Shown here in pieces: positions 53,104 through 64,000 of a DNA stretch of 64,000 nt. The DNA lies in the NCBI RefSeq assembly GCF_037325665.1, contig NC_090250.1, positions 36,824,348 through 36,888,347 of the forward strand. Direction: 5' to 3'. Position numbers and translations under genes: made by a program. Source of the stretch: Littorina saxatilis. Its lineage: Eukaryota; Mollusca; Gastropoda; Littorinimorpha; Littorinidae. The notes under the pieces were generated by a model that was given only the letters and a program-made list of their open reading frames with translations, made no database searches and was not told the DNA's origin. The stretch's first letter is position 1. The number at the start of each line of letters is the position of its first letter.

Positions 53104-54650
53104 TTTTCTGCAATGATTTATCGATCACACACTTCAGTTCATTGTTATAATTGTAGTTCAGATCCAGTAGATGACGGATTCCTATCTGAACACTCAGAAC
53201 ATTCAACCTTCTGCGATTCTTGCTTTTGTTGACGACTTTTACTCTCACATGACAGTCTCGTCTGCTCTTAACAAACCGGAAGCGAAGAGTTATCTGCACG
53301 GAAGTACAATCACAACCTTTGTAAAATATTGCGTGCGCCAATAAATGTAGTCTCCCATTGAAAACGATTTTATGACAGATGTTTCCAGTTTTCTTCTTTG
53401 CAATGTAAGAGACTTACCTAAAATGCATTTTCAGTGCGCATAGTCGGCATTATGGTTGCTATTTGTTGTATTCACCAAAGTCTAAAACATGTTTGGGCAA
53501 CTATTTTCAGTTTCATGCGCAGGCGTCAAAATGGCTTCTGCGGTGCTTGACTATTGAGAACCGCATTCTCAGTAATAGTTTTGACAAACACAATATCAAG
53601 GCAGCGCTTTGTGAGGGACTGCCACTGAGTCTCATCTGAAAAAGGTATTTGGCACTGTCAAAACTGCTTACAAGAATGACTGAGGCTTGGGTTTGAACTG
53701 CTTTGCACAGCCACAAACTTGTACGATTTCGAAGCGGTTCTTCTGTTGCTAATCCTGTTTTAGAATGTTGCTGTCCTGTTCGACCGGTATAACTATAAAA
53801 CTTCAAAATCATTTTCTATGGATGAATATAAAAAGCGTCGTGTAGGTTAAGTAGTTGTACAGTACATTCTGTCATTATTTGCCATGGATGGTGCATGTTG
53901 TCACTGACACTGACAGTCTCACTCTCAGTCTCAGTCTCAGTGGGACTAGGAGACGTACTCGTACAAACGGTACATAACACGATACATCTGCATTATCTGG
54001 GAGTGATAACTCTATAAAGTAAATTGACACCAGTTAACACAGTAAGTGACAAGCCATATCGATAAACAACTGAGAAGACATCCACGAGGCATGAGATGCC
54101 TTCTGTTTTGGCTAAGAAGACATCGATTTGAACTGAAGCAAAAATGTGTATCTCAATTCTTATGCACCAAATTTGTTTTACTTTTAGTGTTATTACTGTT
54201 AAATCTAATTGCAAAATAAAAATGCATAATTAACGTTTGGTTTATCTTCGTAGTAAAGATGGATGTTGGTTTAAACTAGGATGAGAACTATAGGTTTTAA
54301 TTTTTAAAATACTTTTATAATCTTGTTTCAGTTTCACCCTTTCCTTGTTTTTAACCAGTTTAACCCATGGCATGTTTCTGTGAAAATGGAATGCGCATAC
54401 ACTTTTGCATGTGTGCCCATGCATGTATAAGTGGCAAATACAATGAACTAATTAAAACATTCTTAAACTGAATAAAGCTTGTTTCAGATTTATTTGTTAG
54501 CATAATAACCTCATGCCCATGTGTTCAAATGGATGGAGAAGTTGTTTCCATCAACCTATAGCTGTGCTGTTGATAATAATAGGTCATTTTTGCCTCTGAA
54601 ATTTGCAGCAGTTGCACATGTATAAATAAGTACTGTCAATTTACCATCAG
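53104..54650. promoter_or_regulatory. Shared COMMD5-PCM1 upstream region
   Basis: The two genes are divergent with 1547 bp between start codons. It may act as a two-way promoter. The PCM1 ATG directly follows TTACCATCAG, which looks like a splice acceptor, so a noncoding first exon of PCM1 probably lies in this stretch. No TATA box or CpG cluster stands out. A CTCAGT repeat lies at about 53920-53940. Confidence 0.4.
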
Positions 54651-57600
54651 ATGGCAACAGGAGGAGGGTTCCCACGTTTGAAGCAGTCCAAGTCGGAGAC
54701 GAAGCAGCGGAGCAGTAACTGGCCTCGGTCTGTCAGCTCGGACAAAGATGATTCTCTAAGTTTGACCAGCTTTCCAAGTGATATACGCATCAACAACTGG
54801 GTGAGTAAGAATAAGCAGCACATCAGAAGTTATTTCCAAGAGTTGAAATAAGGAGTTCAGTGTGATAACTGTACTAATTACTATCAGGGATCGGGTTTCA
54901 AAGGTGATAATATACTGATAATTGTGCTACCAGTGATTGGTTTAACGCACTGTTTATGATATATTTCATATACATTTTAACATTTGCTGACTTGTTCTTT
55001 TTCGGTATGACAGTTTATACACACATATGAAAATAGTGTTCTGGTTTTCATGTGGCACATTTGCACTGACTCACTTATCTCCCATTTCAAAACTATCGCG
55101 TCACATTCTGAAACTGAAACAGTACCTTAACTTTTTTTGCTACCGGTCAGGGTAAGTCAAAAATTGAACCGGCCCCCCCAAAATCCCAACCGGCCGGGAT
55201 TTCTTACAACCTCCCCAGTGGCTTGTCGCTTGCTAACCACACACAAAAGACGTACATTCATACTTATTATGCATACATGTGGATTTGCACTACTAATAGT
55301 AATAACTACCACAAACACACACAAAACTTGATGACTAAAATGCTATATTTTAATATAATGATAATTAACCTTGTTTTAATAAAGAATTTAAAATAAAAGC
55401 CGCCACAAAGAAACAAGAAATCAAAACAACATTCACACCCTCTCACACAATCACACACTAAACCTCACTAAAAGTTACCCCCTTTATGTACCCCCTACCA
55501 CACAATTTACAAAGTAATTTACTATGGAACTTTACTTACCACATAAACACACACTTTAAACAAAAGAGTAAATCAGCAATTAAATTACATATTCTTACTC
55601 CGAACACATATAGCATTGATGCTAGGTTCTGAAAACGCTTACCCGTCTAACATTTTTAAAGGGAAGCAACCCCATCACCAAAAAAAGGCTAAAAATAGCC
55701 CTGGTAATGAGCAGGTACTCTGTGAGTTACCTCCCATTGGTATGAACTACGTCACTACCTCTATCACCACGTGGCTACAATCATACGACTTTTCAGTTTC
55801 TTGAGGGAAGGTTGTCTGATTTTGGCGCTCCCGTGGCTGACTGGTGTTGGTTGACACCTGCCGGCCACGTTACCTGCAGGGATGTTGCTACAAATTCATA
55901 CATGTAGGACAATTGTCCTGAGTTCTTCAGCATCAATAGGACATTTGACCGCTTTCAGAAAGTGTAATAGGACATTATGAATTTGCGCCAAACAGCTTAT
56001 ATTTATAACACATTCCATGGAAATGTTCCAAAGTCATGCGCCCACGCACACACACACCCACGCGCGCGCGCTGTAGAACACACACATAATATAGTAAATA
56101 CATCAACAGAGTGTGCGTATAATGTTGTATTTGTTTAGTTTCAAAGAAACCACAAAAAAGAAACCAACATGAACAACTTCAGAGCTCTTACTTTGATTAC
56201 AAACTGCATGATTTGGATAAAAGTTGAAAAACAAAATGATCGGTTTGATCTAATGCTGATCTTTTGCAGGCTTTTTTTTTTCAGCGGCATAATTCAGTGC
56301 TTTGTCTCGTATCGAAAACAAAAGCAGACGACAAATTTAGTCAGTTGGAGTTGTCTCCCGTACTCCTGTAGCATGCACTGATAAAAAAATAATCCACTAT
56401 TTTTAGATCAGTGCGCTGCACCGAGACGGTTATACCCAAACGGCGCATACCGCAAACGGTTCGGGAATTCCCGACAAAAGAAAAGATCCGCACGCGGCAC
56501 TGGCAACTTCAGTGTCAGATGAACACAAGAGCGTTCGGTCTTTTAGAAGATTTGTATCTTGAAATTAAAATTAACGAATATCGCGCTGTCCGAAGGAATG
56601 GAGTACATATCGGACAATGACCACGCTCAGGCTAAAACGATAGGACATCTGACCGACATGCGGCAATGTGAATCGGACATTTGGGGATTTTCATTGTTAT
56701 AATTATATGTCCGATGTCCGACGCCTAACGACATCCCTGTACCTGTCTTTCCAGCTTTATTTAAATTATGTTTTTTGTTGTGTAAAACTAAAACCAAGTA
56801 TAAAAAGCTGACTACAATTTTTTTTCTAAGTTGCTTTCTTGTTTTGTTTCTTTTTCTTTATGTGTGTGTTATTAATATTACTGTTAGATCAAGCAGAAGT
56901 ATAAAAGTTGCATACCAGCCAAATTTACCACAGCTTAAGTCATAAATAATCAAAAGCATTATATTTCATTTTTATTTCCTAATGAAAACAAACAGATGTT
57001 CAGATTTCCTGATCCTAGAATTGTTTACAGGTGATCTTTATCATAGTTTATGCTTTTGATTCAGAAGAGTTGCAGAGTTGCACCCCTTATCCTATTGTTG
57101 AAGGTCTGTCTTTTCTTCTTTATCACATATACTGGATCGGTTTGCTTTTTTTACTTCCTTAGTTGAAGGGAAATAATTGACAGCAGTAGTACAACTTGTA
57201 CTGAGTTGGTCAGCAAAGCTGGTGTTAACATATTTTAGAAAACGGTCTTAATGAGTATCCCTGCAGTCAATGACCTATACATTTCCCAGAAACTGGATCA
57301 GTGGTACATAGCAGGCACATCAAAGGAAAAATACAGAGGGGGAATATGTTTGCTCTGGATGGGCGGTCAGATCAAAGGCAGATGCATTGTAAAAGCTGGT
57401 TGGCCTTGAATGACCGTACTTGCAATCTGAACACTGCTGCCTGTCCAGACACTCAGACCTTCTTACCCGGGGTCAATGACCGAGTTTTTATCTGAGAGGG
57501 AAGTCTCTGAAGGATTGGTCAGCGCAGGATAAGATAAGAGAGGGGGTGAAGTGAATAGGCAAAGAGGGAGGGGGGGGGGTGGTTGTTGTAGCTAGCGGGA

Positions 57601-60600
57601 TTTGAACTCCCCGGGGGCGATTGGGCGACCGCCAATATTCAGCCCTGAATAACATTCTGATTTTATACTTTTTCTTTGTAGTTTCTGCTTTTAGTGGGTT
57701 CTTTATTTATAGTCGCATGTTTGCGTAGACATCAATTTTCTTATTTCTCTTCCAGGACTTGTCTGACCTTCGCCCAACTGCCTCAGCTGACAGTCGACGG
57801 AGGAAGAAGTCAAAGGGCAACCCAGAACGCGAACGTGAGCAGTCACTGTCCATGGATTCACCTCCTCATGGTGAACCAAAACAGCGCACACCGACCTCAC
57901 TGTCCAGAACACGCAACACACCCACAGCACAGCGAGACGCTCTGGAAAAACTGAAACAGAAACTGACCTATGAGGAGGAGGTGAGCAGCCTGAAATGTGG
58001 ACAGGAACTTGTGTGACATTGTATAGCAGTGTTTGATTTTTACATTTAGTCAAGTTTTGACTAAATGTTTTAATATAGAGGGGGAATCGAGACGAGGGTC
58101 GTGGTGTTTGTGTGTGTCTGTGCGTGTGTGTGTCTGTGCGTGTGTGTGTGTAGAGCGATTCAGACCAAACTACTGGACCGATCTTTATGAAATTTGACAT
58201 GAGAGTTCCTGGGAATGATATCCCCGGACGTTTTTTTCTTTTTTTCGATAAATACTTTTGATGACGTCATATCCGGCTTTTTGTAAAAGTTGAGGCGGCA
58301 CTGTCACACCCTCATTTTTCAATCAAATTGATTGAAATTTTTGTAAAGCAATCTTCGACGAAGGCCGGACTTCGGTATTGCATTTCAGCTTGGTGGCTTA
58401 AAAATTAATTTATGACTTTGGTCATTAAAAATCTGAAAATTGTAATTAAAATTATTTTTTTTAAAAACAACCCAAAATTACTTTTATCTTATTATTGAGT
58501 CATTTGAGAAAAAGTGACTATGTAATCGGTCAGTGTTAGTCTGTCCGGCCGGCCGTCCGTAGACACCACCTTAACGTTGGACTTTTCTCGGAAACTATCA
58601 AAGCGATCGGGCTCATATTTTGTTTAGTCGTGACCTCCAATGACCTCTACACTTTAACGATGGTTTCGTTGACCTTTGACCTTTTTCAAGGTCACAGGTC
58701 AGCGTCAAAGGAAAAAATTAGACATTTTATATCTTTGACAAAGTTCATCGGATGTGATTGAAACTTTGTAGGATTATTCTTTACATCAAAGTATTTACAT
58801 CTGTAGCCTTTTACGAACGTTATCAGAAAAACAAGGGAGATAACTAGCCTTTTCTGTTCGGCAACACACAACTTAACGTTGGGCTTTTCTCGGAAACTAT
58901 AAAAGTGACCGGGCTCAAATTTTATGTGAACGTGACTCATTGTGTTGTGAATAGCAATTTCTTCCTGTCCATCTGATGCCTCATATAATATTCAGAACTG
59001 CGAAAGTGACTCGATCGAGCGTTTGCTCTTCTTGTTCATCATGTTCTGATTCCAAAAACATATAAATATGTTATATTTGGATTAAAAACAAGCTCTGAAA
59101 ATGAAAAATATAAAAATTATGATTAAAATTAAATTTCCGAAAACGTTTTAAAAACTATTTCATCTTATTCCTTGTCGGTTCCTCAGACCTGTTTACACTA
59201 CACATTGAGCGTAGTAAACTACGATTTTGGTCCCCAAACTACGCAACTACGCATGCTTGTCTTATACTACGCAAACGTTTCGTTTCGACTACACATTTTT
59301 ACATTTTGAATACGCAAAAACGCGAGCGAGTTCCGATCCATAATTTGTACTTACCGGTTGTGTACTGCGTGCAAAACATGCCCGGCGCCCGCGAGAGTAG
59401 CGTAGTCAGTTGGTCTTGCTGCTGTTATTACAACTATCGCGGGCGTTTCAGCACATACTTTTCTGAACGCGGTCACTTCGTAGCTCATTCTTTCTGGAGG
59501 GAAAAAAATGGCTACAGCGACGAACACGGATTCAGAAGACTTTGGCGATCAACCGCCACGGAGCAAAAAAAAGAAGCTTGGTCAAACTCCCAGCCAGGCT
59601 TTTCTGCCAAAGTACTATGAGGAGCATTCATGCCTAGTTTCGTCGAGAAAAGGGAAGCATTTTGCCCACTGCACTGTGTGCAACACGGATTTTTCAGAGA
59701 AGCACAGTGGGCTTTACGACTGTAACCGCCACAAGAAAAGCACTTCCCATCAGGAATTCGAGAAATCCCGACCAAAGCAGAGGAAATTCGACTGTTTTGT
59801 GAAGAAGGGAAAGAAGACCAAGACAAGCTCACTTTTGAGAGATCGGTAACCAGAGCAGAGGCAATGATCTGCCATATTATTGCCGACGCAAACCTGTTCT
59901 GTTTATATGCAAATTTGCCTTCATGTTGATACACATACTCCAGTCCCAGTCCCTACTTTTTGTGACTTGATGTTCTCAGATTGTCACAGGTCTTGAATAG
60001 GGGGTCCCACTGTATAATGAACTGCATACCCCTCAACATAGCTTTTTTTTAACAAATGTTCCAAACTAGTTAATAATTTTTTTCTTAACAAATAAACTTA
60101 ATGCTTGGCTTGTATTTTTGTGGGGGCTTTGTTTGTATTTGTATGAGGAGTATTGTTCACATTGTAATAGTTTTGTTTGGAGTGTTGAGTGTTTGTTTTA
60201 GTACGGTATAACTTCAAGTAACTGTTCTGTTTTGCGGTTTGGGTTGATCGAATTGAAATACTACACATTCACCTGCCAAACTACACATTTGCCTTATTTT
60301 CACACCCAAAACTACACATGGTACATTTCAGGGGTAGGCAGGTCTGGTTCCTGTTTCCAAAAACATTAGATATGATATGTTTGGATTAAAAACACGCTCA
60401 GAAAGTTAAAACGAAGAGAGGTACAGTAAAGCATGCTATGAAGCACAGCGCAACCGCTACCGCGCCAAACAGGCTCGTCACTTTCACTGCCTTTTGCACT
60501 AGCGGCGGACTACATTCAGTTTCATTCTGTGAATTCCACAGCTTGACTAAATGTAGTAATTTTGCCTTACGCGACTTGTTTACTTGTCTGTTTTAAGGCT

Positions 60601-62698
60601 CTTAGAGACAATTTGCAGATTCTTTAATTTTCTCTCAGGCCAATGCGTTTAAAAATTTTACTGAAATGTCGGGAGGGGTTACAGAGAATTTTAATTTGAA
60701 GGGGGGGGGGGGGGGAGGAGTAATAAAAACACTTTGAGGCATGCTAATTCCCTGATTGTGTGATTTAATAATTTGCTAAGATAGAAATCACAAGTTCTCT
60801 TTTGAAAAGAGAGCAACAGAAGAAATGATGGGGATGGTTTGAATAGAATTTAGACAGTAGTACTAGTAGACTCAAAGGGTCTGTGTTTCAATGATAATCA
60901 ATCGATGGAATTACACATCACATTTATTGAATATTGCACTGATAATTTGCAGCAATACAGCACAGATGGAGAGCGTAACAATGAGCGCTCCCAAGCCCGT
61001 GGTCGGCGTAGACAAGCTAACAACAGAGAGGCAGAGGGTGCCAGTGGTGGTGGCAGTCGCAGGCCCAGGATCAACCGTAACAACAATACTGAGCAAGGGG
61101 TCAGTACGTTACGCTACAAGTCGGTAAAATACAACGTTTTATCACTTTTAGTTTTAGAAGAGCTTCCCTTAGAATATAAGTCTGATAACAGTCATGTTTT
61201 ATTTCAGATTGCAATAATGAGACACATACATGTCTGCATCTACACACACACACATGTTTGGAAAAAAGAAACAGCATTGATTTCTATAATTGTGTATGTT
61301 ACTGTAGTTTTTGGAGGGTTTACCTTATGATTTAGATTGGCCGAATGGGTATGCTTCATTATGTTATTTAATTGTTTAGGCCCGTGCCAACAATATTTTT
61401 GTTGTCTGAAAGCATTTAGTCAACTGTAGTTTGTGGCTTACCAAGTTAACTTTCAACACGGAAGTAAACATCATTTTGATCAGCAGGCAAAGCTTAAAAG
61501 TAACTTTAACATGATGTTTTTGTGTTCGACACTTTCAGCCTGACCGCAACCAGATTGTGGGGCGTTTGGTTCAAATCCAAGATTATATCAAACAGGCTGC
61601 TTCTATGATGGAGACGCTACAGAAGTCTGGAGACACGGTAAGCTGACTCGTTCCTGTTCTCCAGTATTCATTTTGAACTCCTGTGAATATTGCAAAAAGA
61701 CTGAAATGTTGTGTTTGTAAGTAACTTTTTGTTGTTTATAGATGCATGTAAGCTTCTGGTTCAGCAGTATGTCCCACACTCAAGACTAGAGACATTGTGT
61801 TGCTCTTTAGCTTGGCATTTGCGCAGATGTAAGGAGTAGATCTATACCTAGAGTTAATGGTGCAAAAGTGGGGATCATTTGCTGTTGGGTGTTTTGCAGC
61901 AGCAATTTTAATTGGGCTTGGTTGTATGCTGAAAAGGCTATGAGTGAAGAATATGATTTGCATTTTGTTGCCAGGGTAACGCAGAGGACCTGGCCAAGGT
62001 GGGACGACTCATCTCCAACCTGCAGGAACAGGAGCAAGGCTACCTCAGTCTGCTGCGCACCAACGCTGTAAGTGGTAACAGTCGGTTTGAAATGCATGAT
62101 TGTGCTATTCAGTTTGAAATGCATGATTGTGCTACAGTGGAACCCCCCTTTTAAGACCCCCAAATTTCAGTTTTCCTGGATGTTAAGACCCTGTTTAAAA
62201 CGTATAATTGTGCTACTGAATGACAACTTAAAGTCACATGAGTAAATGTGCTTCCACTATTAAACACAGTCTTTCCTGCATGAAGTTGAATGGTCACATC
62301 AGTTGTGGCCATGCCATAGCTTTATTTATGCCATGACCCTCTTCTGAGCAGTAAAAGCATTTCTTTAAGATTCTTTCAAAAAAACATTGGAACAAATCAA
62401 TCAGACCACTATGTTCACCATTGATTTATTTGCCTTGCCATCATTCAAGAAAAGAAGGGTTCTCAACTTGTTCTTCCTTTGCTGATTTGACCTTTTTCTT
62501 TTCTTTTTATGTAATCAATAAGTAGAACAAAGGATTCTTTGCCGTTGCTTACTCTTGCTCATTTGCTTTACTAAGGCACAGCGCGGTGAGGTTACAGAGC
62601 AAGGTACCGATGGGCTTCCTTCAGAGGGCGCCACCAAAGACGATTCTGATTCTGAAGATGTTGACTTGGAGGTGGAGACCAATGCTTCAGAGACCAGT
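54651..62698 (+). CDS. PCM1: Pericentriolar material 1, N-terminal part (6 exons, partial)
   Basis: PCM1 is the scaffold of centriolar satellites, needed for delivery of proteins to centrosomes and cilia. Exons in the window: 54651-54800, 57756-57980, 60953-61099, 61539-61637, 61975-62067, 62576-62698, all GT-AG and phase 0, giving 279 residues. It opens MATGGG as human PCM1 does. Conserved blocks follow: ALEKLKQKLTYEE near residue 112-124, QIVGRLVQIQDYIKQAASM near 178-196, and LISNLQEQEQGYLSLL near 216-231, each the counterpart of a human segment (human has QIVSRLVQIRDYITKASSM). Between them are low-complexity Ser/Arg- and Asn/Arg-rich stretches. The last exon is acidic. The remaining, mostly coiled-coil, exons are off the right edge. 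Intron 2 (about 3 kb) is filled by nested transposons. Confidence 0.9.
55877..56739. mobile_element. hAT-like element with 6-bp duplication, PCM1 intron 1
   Basis: Ends CAGGGATGTTG and CGACATCCCTG. TACCTG is duplicated at 55871-55876 and 56740-56745. AGGACAATTGTCCT and several CGGACAT/ATGTCCG boxes repeat inside. A 69-codon frame at 56411-56620 is not recognised. Confidence 0.65.
57541..57650. other. G-rich fragment of a SINE-like sequence
   Basis: A G run is followed by GTAGCTAGCGGGATTTGAACTCC, which looks like the B-box end of a tRNA-derived repeat in reverse. Too short to classify. Confidence 0.3.
58495..59036 (+). mobile_element. Second Helentron-like family (GTCATTTGAG type)
   Basis: It starts with a GTCA...TGAC hairpin, contains CCGGCCGGCCGTCCG and AACGTTGGACTTTTCTCGGA twice, and ends AGTGACT, then a GAGC-GTTT-GCTC hairpin and CTTCTTGTT. 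No target duplication is apparent. Confidence 0.6.
59184..60346 (+). mobile_element. hAT-like deletion derivative, 6-bp duplication
   Basis: Ends CAGACCTGTTTAC and GTAGGCAGGTCTG. GTTCCT is duplicated at 59178-59183 and 60347-60352; removal restores the host element's sequence. Repeated CTACGC/ACTACACA boxes lie near both ends. It carries the start of a transposase-like gene at 59508. Confidence 0.75.
59508..59849 (+). pseudogene. Truncated hAT-type transposase, zinc-finger part
   Basis: The 113-codon frame starts with a good ATG, has a basic KKKKLG segment, then a finger HCTVCNTDF...DCNRHKKSTSH of the kind seen at the N-terminus of hAT-related proteins. After the stop, the +1 frame continues with TFERSVTRAEAMICHIIADA, which resembles the next hAT segment, so a frameshift lies near 59820. 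The catalytic region is absent, making this a remnant. Confidence 0.6.
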
Positions 62699-64000
62699 GT
62701 ATGTTATTCTTCTGGTTCCCTGTGGATAGATGTGGTTTAGCGTGTAAATGTGTGTGAGGGAGTGGTCGTTCAGTACTGCCATGTAGGTGTGGTTTTGCTG
62801 ATTCAGCATCACATCAAAAGGGGCACTGAAAGGCCTCGGTTTGTCAAAACCTCTGTGTTTTGTGTGTATGTTGTCTGTTTTAAAATGACAGGTTTTTGAC
62901 TCACATGCGAAGCAAAAGTGAGTCTATGTACTCACCCGAGTCGTCCGTCCGTCCGTCCGGCCGTCCGTCCGGCCGTCCGGCCGTCCGGAAAACTTTAACG
63001 TTGGATATTTCTTGGACACTATTCAGTCTATCAGTACCAAATTTGGCAAGATGGTGTATGATGACAAGGCCCCAAAAAACATACATAGCATCTTGACCTT
63101 GCTTCAAGGTCAAGGTCGCAGGGGCCATAAATGTTGTCTAAAAAACAGCTATTTTTCCCATTTTTCCCATTTTCTCTGAAGTTTTTGAGATTGAATACCT
63201 CACCTATATATGATATATAGGGCAAAGTAAGCCCCATCTTTTGATACCAGTTTGGTTTACCTCGCTTCAAGGTCAAGGTCACAGGAGCTCTTCAAAGTTG
63301 GATTGTATACATATTTTAAAGTGACCTTGACCCTGAACTATGGAAGATAACTGTTTCAAACTTAAAAATTATGTGGGGCACATGTTATGCTTTCATTATG
63401 AGACACATTTGGTCACATATGATCAAGGTCAAGGTCACTTTGACCCTTATGAAACGTGACCAAAATAAGGTAGTGAACCACTAAAAGTGACCATATCTCA
63501 TGGTAGAAAGAGCCAATAAGCACCATTGTACTTCCTATGTCTTGAATTAACAGCTTTGTGTTGCATGACCTTGGATGACCTTGACCTTGGGTCAAGGTCA
63601 CATGTATTTTGGTAGGAAAAATGTGTAAAGCAGTTCTTAGTGTATGATGTCATTGCTAGGTTTAGTTATTTGACCTTGACCCTGAAGGTCAAGGTCATGT
63701 AAAGGTCAAAGTCAAGCATGTGAGTCGTATGGGCTTTGCCCTTCTTGTTAATAGTTTTGATAGCTCTGAATTTAAAACGAAAGCATAAAACGTAGGACAA
63801 AAGTAAATTGAATAGTCTTGCTCACATCTATATATTGCTTGGTCTCAATTTTTATGTAACATTTTAATGGACAATAAAGTGTTGTTATTATTGTTATTGT
63901 TATTATCTGTAATAGTTCAGGAGGACTTTTGTCTGTTACAAAAATAAAATACCTATCAGCTGAGGAAAACAAGCCTAAGCTTATAGTTCTCATGTCTCTA
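62699..64000. other. PCM1 intron 6 to the window edge
   Basis: No further PCM1 exon was found. Apart from the element at 62898-63749, the DNA is AT-rich, with a short TTG/TTA tract near 63890. Confidence 0.5.
62898..63749 (+). mobile_element. Third Helentron-like family (GACTCACATGC type)
   Basis: After TTTTT it starts GACTCACATGC...GTGAGTC, a hairpin. A TCCG/GGCC run and AACTTTAACGTTGGATATTT follow, then many CAAGGTCAAGGTC motifs. Near the right end an inverted copy of the start (GCATGTGAGTC) is followed by a GGGC-TTT-GCCC hairpin and CTTCTTGTT. It is noncoding. Confidence 0.65.

Larger units (their letters stand above)
58042..60580 (+). mobile_element. Helentron-like element, copy 6, with two nested insertions
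   Basis: Segments 58042-58494, 59037-59183 and 60353-60580 together follow the order of the other copies, ending TTGCCTTACGCGACTTGTT. They are separated by the elements at 58495-59036 and 59184-60346. It fills most of PCM1 intron 2. Confidence 0.8.

Noticed and set aside
52991-53341. 116-codon minus-strand frame overlapping COMMD5 exon 1
   Set aside because: It is in a different frame from the conserved COMMD5 start and shows no similarity to known proteins.

Overview
The window is eukaryotic DNA. It is intron-rich, dense in microsatellites and transposable elements, and carries split genes whose predicted proteins resemble animal orthologues. Gene structure, repeat content and the tRNA-derived SINEs suggest a lophotrochozoan, most likely a marine gastropod mollusc. 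That placement is inference, since no species-diagnostic sequence was searched.

Four host genes can be assembled from splice sites and reading-frame continuity. (1) AGK, acylglycerol kinase, + strand, 14 coding exons, 2083-11813, 434 aa, complete. (2) An LRRC74-like leucine-rich-repeat protein with two EF-hands, + strand, 12 coding exons, 25467-42302, 537 aa, complete. (3) COMMD5, - strand, 7 coding exons, 53103-48315, 222 aa, complete. (4) The 5' part of PCM1, pericentriolar material 1, + strand, first six coding exons, 54651-62698, running off the right edge. COMMD5 and PCM1 are head to head with about 1.5 kb between start codons. The four genes do not form an obvious pathway: mitochondrial lipid kinase and import, a putative calcium-binding LRR protein, endosomal retrieval/NF-kB control, and centriolar satellites.

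The rest is mostly repeats. 1-2082 holds a SINE and the AGK 5' flank. 12485-25466 is intergenic and nearly all repeats: a TTAA-flanked fold-back element, an array of about 200-bp diverged repeats broken by a palindromic MITE, two tandem copies of an 0.85-kb Helentron-like element, and several SINEs. Introns of the LRR gene carry long microsatellites, a 33-bp minisatellite and a Helentron-like insertion ending five bases before an exon. The 8.3-kb last-but-one intron holds a hAT-like element and a palindromic MITE split by a full-length LINE with a 1280-aa open frame (endonuclease, reverse transcriptase, RNase H). 42303-48314 is a tandemly repeated 3' region plus more elements. Inside COMMD5 and PCM1 are mariner, Harbinger and hAT derivatives, including a Helentron-like copy with two further elements nested in it.

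The most interesting signals are: three unrelated-in-sequence element families sharing one asymmetric terminal architecture; a MITE whose two copies both sit between CCGG duplications; at least three hAT-like elements with 6-bp target duplications; and an apparently intact young LINE with a HADD instead of YADD/FADD active-site box.
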